A DNA stretch of 38,954 nucleotides, from assembly GCA_027490575.1 (NCBI GenBank), contig JAIXXV010000039.1:1-38954 (forward strand). The letters are read 5' to 3'. Positions 24,043-30,403 of this stretch are shown piece by piece. The position numbers and the translations under genes are program-made. The notes under the pieces are model-generated. The model was not told where the DNA came from. It ran no database searches and saw only the letters and a list, made by a program, of their open reading frames with translations. Position 1 is the first letter of the stretch; the number at the start of each line of letters is the position of its first letter. The stretch is from a bacterium. Its GTDB lineage: Bacteria > Patescibacteriota > Minisyncoccia > Phycocordibacterales > CAIZLB01.

Positions 24043-24130
24043 GTTTTTTAATGTTCTATGCTGTTTTAATAATGTTTGTTTGTTTTGCCCTTGTCTTGCC
24101 TTATCCTCTTTGCTCCTGTTTTTTGCCGGG

Positions 24131-24208
24131 ACATTCTTAATTCTTAATTCTGCCCCATGCCTCTCCCTGCCTCTTAACTGATAACTGTTACTTGATACCT
24201 GTTATCTG
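24131..24208 (-). repeat. Composite heptamer array at the rsmH 3' end
   Basis: On the minus strand CAGATAA, CAGGTAT, CAAGTAA, CAGTTAT and CAGTTAA (24174-24208) are followed by a G-rich stretch (24150-24173) and tandem GAATTAA units (24131-24149). The first three units encode the last residues of RsmH and its stop. Confidence 0.88.
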
Positions 24209-25216
24209 TTTCTGAGCTATCCGAAGTTTCGAGCTTCTTGATCTTGGATTTATCTTTACTTCATCTGCCTCTGGCACTAGTGGTCGTTTGGTGAGTATCT
24301 GAAGCAATCCTTGATCTGAAGACTCCTTAAAAAAATTCTTAACGATACGATCCTCTAAACTATGGAATGATATGACTGCAATCCTTCCACCTTCCTTCAG
24401 AAGTTCTACAGCTTGTGGTAACGCGTCTTTGATGGATTGAAGTTCATCATTAACTGTTATCCGCAAGGCTTGGAAAGTCTTTGTGGCGGGATGCGTCTTG
24501 CCATGTCTCGCACCTGATGGATAAGCAAACTTGATGATTTCAGCAAGCTTTGCAGTAGTTTTGATCGGCTCCTTAGCCCTTTCCTCAACTATCTTCTTTG
24601 CGATACGTCGAGAAAACTTGTCTTCGCCATAAGCAAATATGATGTCAGCAATGCTTTCCTCTTCCCATGTATTGACTATGTCAGATGCATTGAAAGAGTA
24701 AGTATCGCTTTGACCGAAAGTCATCAGTAGCGGTTCGTCTTTTTTAAAAGCAAAACCTCTGCCAGACTCTTCGATCTCATAAGAACTTATACCGAGATCA
24801 AACATGATTGCATCAGCCTTAAAATCAGCTGGCAACTCACCTTTAGTTTGAAGATCGTCTATGTTTTTTTGAAGGTTTCTAAAGTTATCTTGGATAAATG
24901 TGAGTGTTGGACTTTCGAAACTTGGATCATTTGCCTTTTGAGTTTTGACCATTGCTTCAATGTTTACCTTTGCTCTCTCGATAGCTTCTGGATCAAGGTC
25001 AACTCCAATGAGATGAACATTTCCAGACAACTCTTTGATAATAGCTTCACTGTGTCCCCCATCACCTAGATTACAATCTATGACGATGGGTTTAGTACTT
25101 TTGCTTGCGCCGGCAACTTTAGCAGCGCCGGATACAAGCGTCGCTGAGCCATTTTTTATCTCAGATAAATTTAGACCTTCTATGATTTGTTGTAAAAGAA
25201 CAGGTATGTGTCGCAT
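24188..25216 (-). CDS. rsmH: 16S rRNA m4C1402 methyltransferase RsmH
   Basis: It methylates N4 of C1402 in 16S rRNA using SAM. Motifs include the SAM site DCNLGDGGHSEAI (about 47-60), DLGISSYEIEESGRGFAF, and the C-terminal RIAVISFHSLEDRIVKNFF. Residues about 22-42 are an Ala/Ser/Gly/Lys insertion (NGSATLVSGAAKVAGASKS) before the SAM motif, not present in typical RsmH. The last residues (KQITGIK) are encoded by the heptamer array. The gene starts 4 nt after mraZ, so they are co-translated. Length is 342 residues. Confidence 0.95.
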   Translation of the reverse strand: MRHIPVLLQQIIEGLNLSEIKNGSATLVSGAAKVAGASKSTKPIVIDCNLGDGGHSEAIIKELSGNVHLIGVDLDPEAIERAKVNIEAMVKTQKANDPSFESPTLTFIQDNFRNLQKNIDDLQTKGELPADFKADAIMFDLGISSYEIEESGRGFAFKKDEPLLMTFGQSDTYSFNASDIVNTWEEESIADIIFAYGEDKFSRRIAKKIVEERAKEPIKTTAKLAEIIKFAYPSGARHGKTHPATKTFQALRITVNDELQSIKDALPQAVELLKEGGRIAVISFHSLEDRIVKNFFKESSDQGLLQILTKRPLVPEADEVKINPRSRSSKLRIAQKQITGIK

Positions 25217-25220
25217 GGAT

Positions 25221-25664
25221 TTATATAGCCCCTATCTCACCTAGTTTTTCTGCTAATTGGTCAGCTGATTTGACGATTTTGTCTTGGCAAGCTTTCCATT
25301 TAGACTCTTCCCAGATTTCAACACGACTATAAACCCCTGCGAAAACTACCTTTGAACGACTTGTTATACCAGCATGCTCTTGATGATTGTCAGGAATAAG
25401 TATTCTTCCAATAGAGTCAATATCAATCTCACGAGCGCTTCCCAAAAGATATCTACCGAAGTCTCTACTATCAGATTTACCTATAGACAATTTTTCAAGA
25501 TTACCTACGACGATTTTTTCCCAACCTTTCAACGTGAACATAAAAAGACATCCATCAAGTCCTTTTGTGACTATGACTTTCTTGCCTATTTCCTTTCGGA
25601 AGTTTGCAGGCAGGGATATTCTTTTTTTCTCGTCTATTGTGTGAGTGTATTCGCCTATAAGCAT
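25221..25664 (-). CDS. mraZ: Transcriptional regulator MraZ
   Basis: The 147-residue protein has two SpoVT/AbrB-like halves: MLIGEYTHTIDEKKRISLPANFRKEIGK and the second ARE-like GSAREIDIDSIGRILIPDNHQEHAG. MraZ represses its own dcw operon by binding repeated TGG-type boxes. Such boxes occur at 25889-25925, supporting autoregulation. It is first in the operon, followed by rsmH. Confidence 0.95.
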   Translation of the reverse strand: MLIGEYTHTIDEKKRISLPANFRKEIGKKVIVTKGLDGCLFMFTLKGWEKIVVGNLEKLSIGKSDSRDFGRYLLGSAREIDIDSIGRILIPDNHQEHAGITSRSKVVFAGVYSRVEIWEESKWKACQDKIVKSADQLAEKLGEIGAI

Positions 25665-25888
25665 TGCTTTTTTTGGTTATAACACCTGTTATCAGATCTT
25701 GGGAATGGGTGCCTTTGATCTGATTTGTCATTGTTCAGATGACCTGTACTGAACCGAAGTTTGTTGGCAGCGCACTTCGATTCGAAAAACTCACTAATCT
25801 TCCTGATATAAGAAGCTAGGAGTGCTTACTCTGTTCTAAGCTTGTTTTACAAAGCAGAATCCAGATTTTAAGCGATTTGCTTCCTATA

Positions 25889-25934
25889 CCACTTTATCCC
25901 ACTTATCTACCATTTTATGCCACTTCACTCACTT
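25889..25934 (-). promoter_or_regulatory. mraZ: MraZ operator boxes
   Basis: On the minus strand AAGTGG, AAATGG, AAGTGG and AAGTGG recur with spacings of 10, 11 and 10 nt (box ends at 25925, 25915, 25904, 25894), with a degenerate fifth at 25929-25934. This is the repeat pattern of known MraZ sites. The last box overlaps the -35 position of a TAAAAT promoter. Confidence 0.75.
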
Positions 25935-25940
25935 AAGCAA

Positions 25941-25966
25941 CAAAAAAACCCACTTCGAGGTGGATA
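25941..25966 (-). terminator. Terminator protecting the mraZ operator
   Basis: On the minus strand CCACCTCGAAGTGGG is a compact hairpin followed by TTTTTTTG, placed between the orphan genes and the mraZ promoter. Confidence 0.75.
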
Positions 25967-25976
25967 ACTTCGGATT

Positions 25977-26011
25977 CAGTTAACAGGTAGCAGTTGGCAG
26001 ATTGCGGTTAA
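25977..26011 (+). repeat. Heptamer array, 5 units, no adjacent stop codon
   Basis: CAGTTAA, CAGGTAG, CAGTTGG, CAGATTG and CGGTTAA lie on the plus strand in a region without a plus-strand gene. It is an exception to the stop-codon rule of the family. Confidence 0.75.
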
Positions 26012-26052
26012 TAATTTTTGTGCTGTTTTTTTGGCGAGGGAATTTTGGATAT

Positions 26053-26085
26053 AAAAAAGCGCCGTACCTTTGCAGGTAAAGCGCT
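26053..26085 (-). terminator. Terminator of orphan gene 26124-26522
   Basis: GCGC outer and TACCT/AGGTA inner pairs form a hairpin followed on the minus strand by TTTTTTAT. It is nearly identical in sequence to the terminator at 26674-26709. Confidence 0.8.
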
Positions 26086-26123
26086 AACTGTTCGTTGACG
26101 AACATATAGATTGCGATGTGTGG

Positions 26124-26522
26124 TCAGATGATGATCTTGACCAGTATTCCCAGCTTGTTTCCGAGGTCGATGAAAGCGAATGTAGAGCCGAAAGGCGGTG
26201 TGACATATGGAACTTCTGATTGACGGCAGATGAGTCGGCCGTATTTCTCGAAAAACCATTTGGCAAACCCCTCTGGACCACTAGCAAAATCAGAGTTTCG
26301 TCTCCACATTTCAACGATGATGTCTTCGTTTTCACCCAACCCTACAGAGTATCTGCCTGGAGTCTGCTCCTCTTGTCTTAGAACAAGTGCAAGCCAAGCA
26401 GAGAGTTCATACTCTAGCTTGATAATGAAGTTAAACTTGCCCGGGTCGTAATTACCAACTTCACCTGCCTTGATAGACAGAATCCTTTTTTCAAAGCTTG
26501 CTAATCCATGTAATACTAACAT
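26124..26522 (-). CDS. Orphan 132-residue protein, unknown
   Basis: ATG 26522 is preferred over the longer frame from 26552 because AGAAGGAGG, a full Shine-Dalgarno site, ends 4-5 nt before it. The soluble product is rich in aromatic residues (ELSAWLALVL, EGFAKWFFEKYG) and ends in a hydrophobic strand (KLGILVKIII). No family is recognised. It is one of the four similar-length orphan cassettes and directly neighbours another (26740-27126), with almost the same terminator. Confidence 0.72.
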   Translation of the reverse strand: MLVLHGLASFEKRILSIKAGEVGNYDPGKFNFIIKLEYELSAWLALVLRQEEQTPGRYSVGLGENEDIIVEMWRRNSDFASGPEGFAKWFFEKYGRLICRQSEVPYVTPPFGSTFAFIDLGNKLGILVKIII

Positions 26523-26584
26523 ATTGCCTCCTTCTGTTAAATTTAAGAACATATCGAGGTTCTTTTTAGATCCACGATATTTAG

Positions 26585-26613
26585 ATAGTACAACATAAAT
26601 ATAAAATTGTAAA
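26585..26613 (-). promoter_or_regulatory. Promoter of orphan gene 26124-26522
   Basis: On the minus strand: TTTACA (26608-26613), 17-nt spacer, TACTAT (26585-26590). The roughly 57-nt leader contains the hairpin AAGAAC/GTTCTT and a strong Shine-Dalgarno site. Confidence 0.6.
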
Positions 26614-26673
26614 TAGTTTAAGGTGTAAGCTTTATTTAAATCAATGACTAGCCTATGTGCCTATTTTTGTTAT

Positions 26674-26709
26674 AAAAAAGCGCTGTACCCTTGCAGGTAA
26701 AGCGCTTTT
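26674..26709 (-). terminator. Terminator of orphan gene 26740-27126
   Basis: AAAAGCGCT/AGCGCTTTT flank a GTACC..GGTA core; T-runs occur on both strands. Its core differs by only two bases from that of 26053-26085. Confidence 0.85.
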
Positions 26710-26739
26710 GAACCACCTAAGGTCGGTAGTTCATACTCA

Positions 26740-27126
26740 CTAATTGGCTTTGAACAAGATAGCCTTACCATCTCTGATTAGCATAGCCTTGAACTCACAA
26801 ACTTTTTCAGAGTTAGGCCTTGATTTGGATACGACAGACTGACCGACAGCTCTCCAGAGAAGATTCACAAGCGTTTTCACATCTGTTACCTGCTGAGCAC
26901 TTCCTTCTTTTGCCCATGATACAACTACCTCAGAAGTTATCTTGCGCTCTACTTTTTCTCTCCACAAAGGAAGGTTTATCATAGTTGTGACCGCACTTTC
27001 CAAAGATTCTTTGCCTATGAACATGACGATATCGTTCATCTTCATATCTGCTGATTGATCACTTAACGACACCACACGTATCTTGATGATACCGTTATTT
27101 TTTATCGAAACTATTCCTGTATTCAA
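26740..27126 (-). CDS. Orphan 128-residue protein, unknown
   Basis: The start codon is TTG 27126, chosen because AAGGAGG lies 8 nt before it. The protein is soluble with mixed strands at the ends (GIVSIKNNGIIKIRVVSL; CEFKAMLIRDGKAILFKAN) and a helical middle with WREKVERKITSEVVVSW. No known family; no similarity to the other orphan proteins is visible apart from length and cassette organisation. Confidence 0.72.
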   Translation of the reverse strand: MNTGIVSIKNNGIIKIRVVSLSDQSADMKMNDIVMFIGKESLESAVTTMINLPLWREKVERKITSEVVVSWAKEGSAQQVTDVKTLVNLLWRAVGQSVVSKSRPNSEKVCEFKAMLIRDGKAILFKAN

Positions 27127-27195
27127 GACGTTATCCTCCTTATGTTGAATTTTTGTTTAGAACTATGCCCGACCCTTCATGGACCAGACACAGCA

Positions 27196-27223
27196 ATATT
27201 ACACTTCAGACAGTTTGCGTCAA
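27196..27223 (-). promoter_or_regulatory. Promoter of orphan gene 26740-27126
   Basis: On the minus strand: TTGACG (27218-27223), 16-nt spacer, TAATAT (27196-27201). The -35 box begins inside the last heptamer after lysS. The leader then has a 9-bp GU-rich hairpin (GTCTGGTCC/GGGTCGGGC). Confidence 0.6.
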
Positions 27224-27233
27224 CTGTTAACTG
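27220..27233 (-). repeat. Heptamer pair at the lysS stop
   Basis: CAGTTAA (27227-27233) and CAGTTGA (27220-27226) on the minus strand; the lysS stop is bases 5-7 of the first unit. Confidence 0.7.
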
Positions 27234-28762
27234 TTGTCCCTAGGTCGCATCAACGGAAACATCTGAACCTCACGAAGTGGCTTATCTACCAAAAAGGCAA
27301 AGAGTCTTTCTCCAAATCCAAAACCGAAAGTCGGTGGCATGCCATGCTCTAGCATTTCTACAAAATCCCATTCGGGCATCATAGCTTCTTTGTCACCTGC
27401 GCGTAGGAGTGATTGCTGGTGTTCAAAACGTGCGCGTTGGTCAAGCGGATCATTGAGCTCTGAGTACCCTTTGCCTATCTCAGCACCTCCGATAAGCACT
27501 TGGAACTGCTCTACGGTTTTAGGATTGTTTCTACTTCTCTTTGCGAGTGGTTGCATAAAGTCTGGATAATCCATGACTATAGCCGGACCAGATATTTTCT
27601 TTCTGCAATACTTCCAAAGTGAATCAACCATTCTCTCTCTTGTAATAGCGTCAGACTTCACACTTAGCTCTTCTAGCTTTTCTTTTAAATCATTCTCAGT
27701 AGCTTCATATATATCGACACCTGTTTGAGCCTTGATCTCATCTGCATATGATATTTTTTTCCACTCATCAGCAAGGTCAAACTCATGCTCTCTAGCTGAA
27801 AACTTTGTAGTACCAAATACCTCGGTCGCAATCTTTATATATAACTCACGAACAAGCTCCATACCCTTTAGATAGTCAGCATATGACCAGTAGAACTCAC
27901 AGTTTGTGAACTCTTGCGCATGGTTAGGACTTGTACCCTCGTTTCTGTATGCACGACCTATTTCAAATGTTTTTGGAAACCCTCCTGCCATCAATCGCTT
28001 TTGCCAAAGCTCACCGACAGAAATACGCATGAAAACATCTATATCTAAATCATTGTGATGAGTCTTGAAAGGCTCTGCTTCTGCACCACCTGTGGTAACC
28101 TCTATGGTAGGTGTTTCAACTTCTAGGAAATCATTATCATTTAAAAACCCTCTAACTGTTTGCCAGAACTTTGCTTTCTTTATGAACATGTCTCTGAGCT
28201 CGGTATTTGAAAGCACATCTAGATATCTCTTTCTATATCTCTCTTCTACATCTTGTAGTCCACTCCATTTTTCTGGTAATGGTAATAGCGACTTAGTTAG
28301 CATTCTCCATGAAAATACCATCATTGATTGTTGACCTGTCTTTGTTATGAAAAGTGGACCAGTTATCTCTACAAAATCTCCAATGTCTACTGTGTCCAAA
28401 AACAAATCTCTACCCTCAGCCACTTTTGAATGAACTGCTTTTTCGTCTTCACTAGCAGACTCATCAAGCTTAGGTGATCTATAAAATCCTTGGAAGTTTT
28501 CAGTTCCGTCGTATAGGTTGAAAAAAGTGATGGCACCTTGAGTACGCACTGACATAACACGCCCAGAAAGTGTCATATGTTTAGCTTCAGCTATAGCAGT
28601 CAGGCTACTGTCAGGTGCTATTTCATAACTATCAAAAGACTCTATAGCTTCTTTTAGCGTATGAGTTTTAAATGATTCAGCTGGATACGGATTTATACCC
28701 AGACTTTTAAGTTTATTTAGTTTTTGAATACGTACCTCTCTAAGATCTTCTAATGATGTCAT
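27227..28762 (-). CDS. lysS: Lysyl-tRNA synthetase, class II
   Basis: It charges tRNA-Lys. The N-terminal OB-fold anticodon-binding domain (about 50-180) precedes the class II core with motif 2 FEIGRAYRNEGTSPNHAQEFTNCEFYW and motif 3 near MPPTFGFGFGERLF. The C-terminus ends soon after motif 3 in PLMRPRDNS, as usual. The 511-residue length is normal. The last codons enter the heptamer repeat. It lies between greA and the orphan cassettes. Confidence 0.96.
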   Translation of the reverse strand: MTSLEDLREVRIQKLNKLKSLGINPYPAESFKTHTLKEAIESFDSYEIAPDSSLTAIAEAKHMTLSGRVMSVRTQGAITFFNLYDGTENFQGFYRSPKLDESASEDEKAVHSKVAEGRDLFLDTVDIGDFVEITGPLFITKTGQQSMMVFSWRMLTKSLLPLPEKWSGLQDVEERYRKRYLDVLSNTELRDMFIKKAKFWQTVRGFLNDNDFLEVETPTIEVTTGGAEAEPFKTHHNDLDIDVFMRISVGELWQKRLMAGGFPKTFEIGRAYRNEGTSPNHAQEFTNCEFYWSYADYLKGMELVRELYIKIATEVFGTTKFSAREHEFDLADEWKKISYADEIKAQTGVDIYEATENDLKEKLEELSVKSDAITRERMVDSLWKYCRKKISGPAIVMDYPDFMQPLAKRSRNNPKTVEQFQVLIGGAEIGKGYSELNDPLDQRARFEHQQSLLRAGDKEAMMPEWDFVEMLEHGMPPTFGFGFGERLFAFLVDKPLREVQMFPLMRPRDNS

Positions 28763-28837
28763 ATGTAGATATATTAACCCGCAAAGTCAAAACTTCAAAA
28801 CCTGAAACCAGTACAGATGCGCCGTTTTTGGAAGAAC

Positions 28838-29308
28838 CTACTCTATAGAGATAACTTTGTACTTTACCTCTCCAGCAGGAGCATTGAAAACAAACTCTTC
28901 GCCTTTCTTTTTACCAAGTAGTGCTTGACCTATAGGTGATTTGAATGAAATCTTGCCTGTAGCAGTGTCAGCCTCTTCTGAACCCACGATAGTATAAACA
29001 CGCTCTGACTTGTCGCCAGCTTTTTTGATGTGAACCACTGAACCAACTTCTACAATATCACTATGATGAGCAGAAACTATCTCAGCATGTGAGAGTATAG
29101 ACTCGAGTTGTGATATACGATCCTCTAGTGTAGCTTGCGCTTCTCTAGCCTCATGGTACTCAGCATTTTCAGAAAGGTCACCTAGTCCTTTTGCAAACTC
29201 AAGCTTATCAGCAATATCTTTTCTTTTTACAGACTTAAGATCCTCAAGCTCGTGTTTGAGTTGTTCAAATTTTTCTTTTGATAGGTATTCTTTCTGTATA
29301 TTTACCAT
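28838..29308 (-). CDS. greA: Transcription elongation factor GreA
   Basis: It rescues backtracked RNA polymerase by stimulating transcript cleavage. The N-terminal coiled coil (5-75) carries the acidic tip DLSENAEYHEAREAQ (about 45-59), followed by the C-terminal FKBP-like domain with SPIGQALLGKKKGEEFVFNAPAGEVKY. The 156-residue length is typical. TATACT lies about 22 nt before the ATG on the minus strand, giving a short leader. Confidence 0.96.
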   Translation of the reverse strand: MVNIQKEYLSKEKFEQLKHELEDLKSVKRKDIADKLEFAKGLGDLSENAEYHEAREAQATLEDRISQLESILSHAEIVSAHHSDIVEVGSVVHIKKAGDKSERVYTIVGSEEADTATGKISFKSPIGQALLGKKKGEEFVFNAPAGEVKYKVISIE

Positions 29309-29447
29309 ATTATTGTGTTATTAGACCAAAAGTATACTAGGTTTGATAGCTGGGGTCAATCACCCTTTTACAGGCTTATTATAAGCCATCTTTGCATTAG
29401 ACTTGAAGATATTTGGACTTCGTAAAGTACCTAGCTACTTTTATTAT

Positions 29448-30227
29448 TTAATTATTTTTACTTTTCATTTCATTCACATTTTTTTGAACAAATGTTTCAA
29501 ATGATTTTAGTATTTCAACCGGTACAGCATAGACCACTGTATTCGACTGATCAGATGACATGTCGTTTATAGATTGAAGTGTTCTCAAGTGAAGCGCACC
29601 AGGGGTCTCTGACAATATACGAGCAGCTTTTGCCATATTTTCAGCAGCTGCATACTCACCTTCTGAGTTAATGATAACAGCTCTCTTTTCACGCTCAGCT
29701 TCAGCTTGTTTTGCAATTGTTCTCTCCATGTCTCCAGATAGTTTTATATCCTTGAGCTCTACATTTGCAACATTAAGTCCCCAAGCTGATGTTTGCTCAG
29801 CAACTATGCCTTTTATCTTATCAGCCATCATATCTCTGTTTGCCAAAAGCTCATCCAGTGTCGCCTCACCCACAACATTTCTCAAAGTAGTTTGAGCGTA
29901 TTGTGAAATAGCATATCTAAAATCCTCAACAGTTATCACTGCTTGTTCTGCCCTAACTACATTGTAGTAGATAACAGCATTTACCTGTACAGATACATTA
30001 TCTCTGGTGATAGCTGATTGATCAGGAACATCCACCGCTTTTGTTCTAATGTCTACTTTTTGAAATGACTGTATGACAGGAAAAACCAATCTCCAACCTG
30101 GATTCATGATTCCAGTGAAAACACCTAGCGTAAATCTCACCCCTCTTTCGTATTGGTTGATTTGTCTAATACTTACAAGGACTATTCCGAACAAGATAAA
30201 TAATATTGTGGTTATAAATTCAGACAT
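29448..30227 (-). CDS. Slipin / SPFH (Band 7) membrane protein
   Basis: The 259-residue protein has an N-terminal membrane hairpin (4-25) followed by an SPFH domain (INQYERGVRFTLGVFTG, PGWRLVFPVIQSFQKVDIRT, VQVNAVIYYNVV) and a helical C-terminus (EAEREKRAVIINSEGEYAAAENMAKAARIL). Such slipins are scaffold proteins, often linked to an NfeD partner and proteases; no NfeD gene is present here. It follows mrdA on the same strand. Confidence 0.93.
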   Translation of the reverse strand: MSEFITTILFILFGIVLVSIRQINQYERGVRFTLGVFTGIMNPGWRLVFPVIQSFQKVDIRTKAVDVPDQSAITRDNVSVQVNAVIYYNVVRAEQAVITVEDFRYAISQYAQTTLRNVVGEATLDELLANRDMMADKIKGIVAEQTSAWGLNVANVELKDIKLSGDMERTIAKQAEAEREKRAVIINSEGEYAAAENMAKAARILSETPGALHLRTLQSINDMSSDQSNTVVYAVPVEILKSFETFVQKNVNEMKSKNN

Positions 30228-30347
30228 AAGTTTGTATTTTGTATTTAGATGCTCCGAGATATGCTTAAGTATGCTTAAGGCAATCGGACGCTGTTAAATG
30301 TTAATGGGTGTATTATAGCATGTATGGACAATTAGTAATTATGACTA

Positions 30348-30403
30348 CTACCTGCTACCTGTTACCTGCTACCTGTTACCTGCTATCTGTTAATTGCTAA
30401 TTG
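30348..30403 (-). repeat. Heptamer array after mrdA, 8 units
   Basis: CAATTAG, CAATTAA, CAGATAG, CAGGTAA, CAGGTAG, CAGGTAA, CAGGTAG and CAGGTAG in perfect phase on the minus strand. The mrdA stop is bases 5-7 of the first unit, and its last Asn codon is also in the repeat. This is the most regular array of the window. Confidence 0.95.

Larger units (their letters stand above)
25665..26123. other. 459-nt intergenic region upstream of mraZ
   Basis: No gene is visible. From right to left it holds the orphan-gene terminator (26053-26085), a plus-oriented heptamer array (25977-26011), a hairpin terminator (25941-25966), the MraZ boxes (25889-25934) and a possible -10 TAAAAT (near 25866-25871, minus strand). 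That implies an mraZ leader near 200 nt. Confidence 0.6.

Noticed and set aside
30348-30403. CRISPR array
   Set aside because: Units are 7 bp, contiguous and without spacers; no cas genes nearby.
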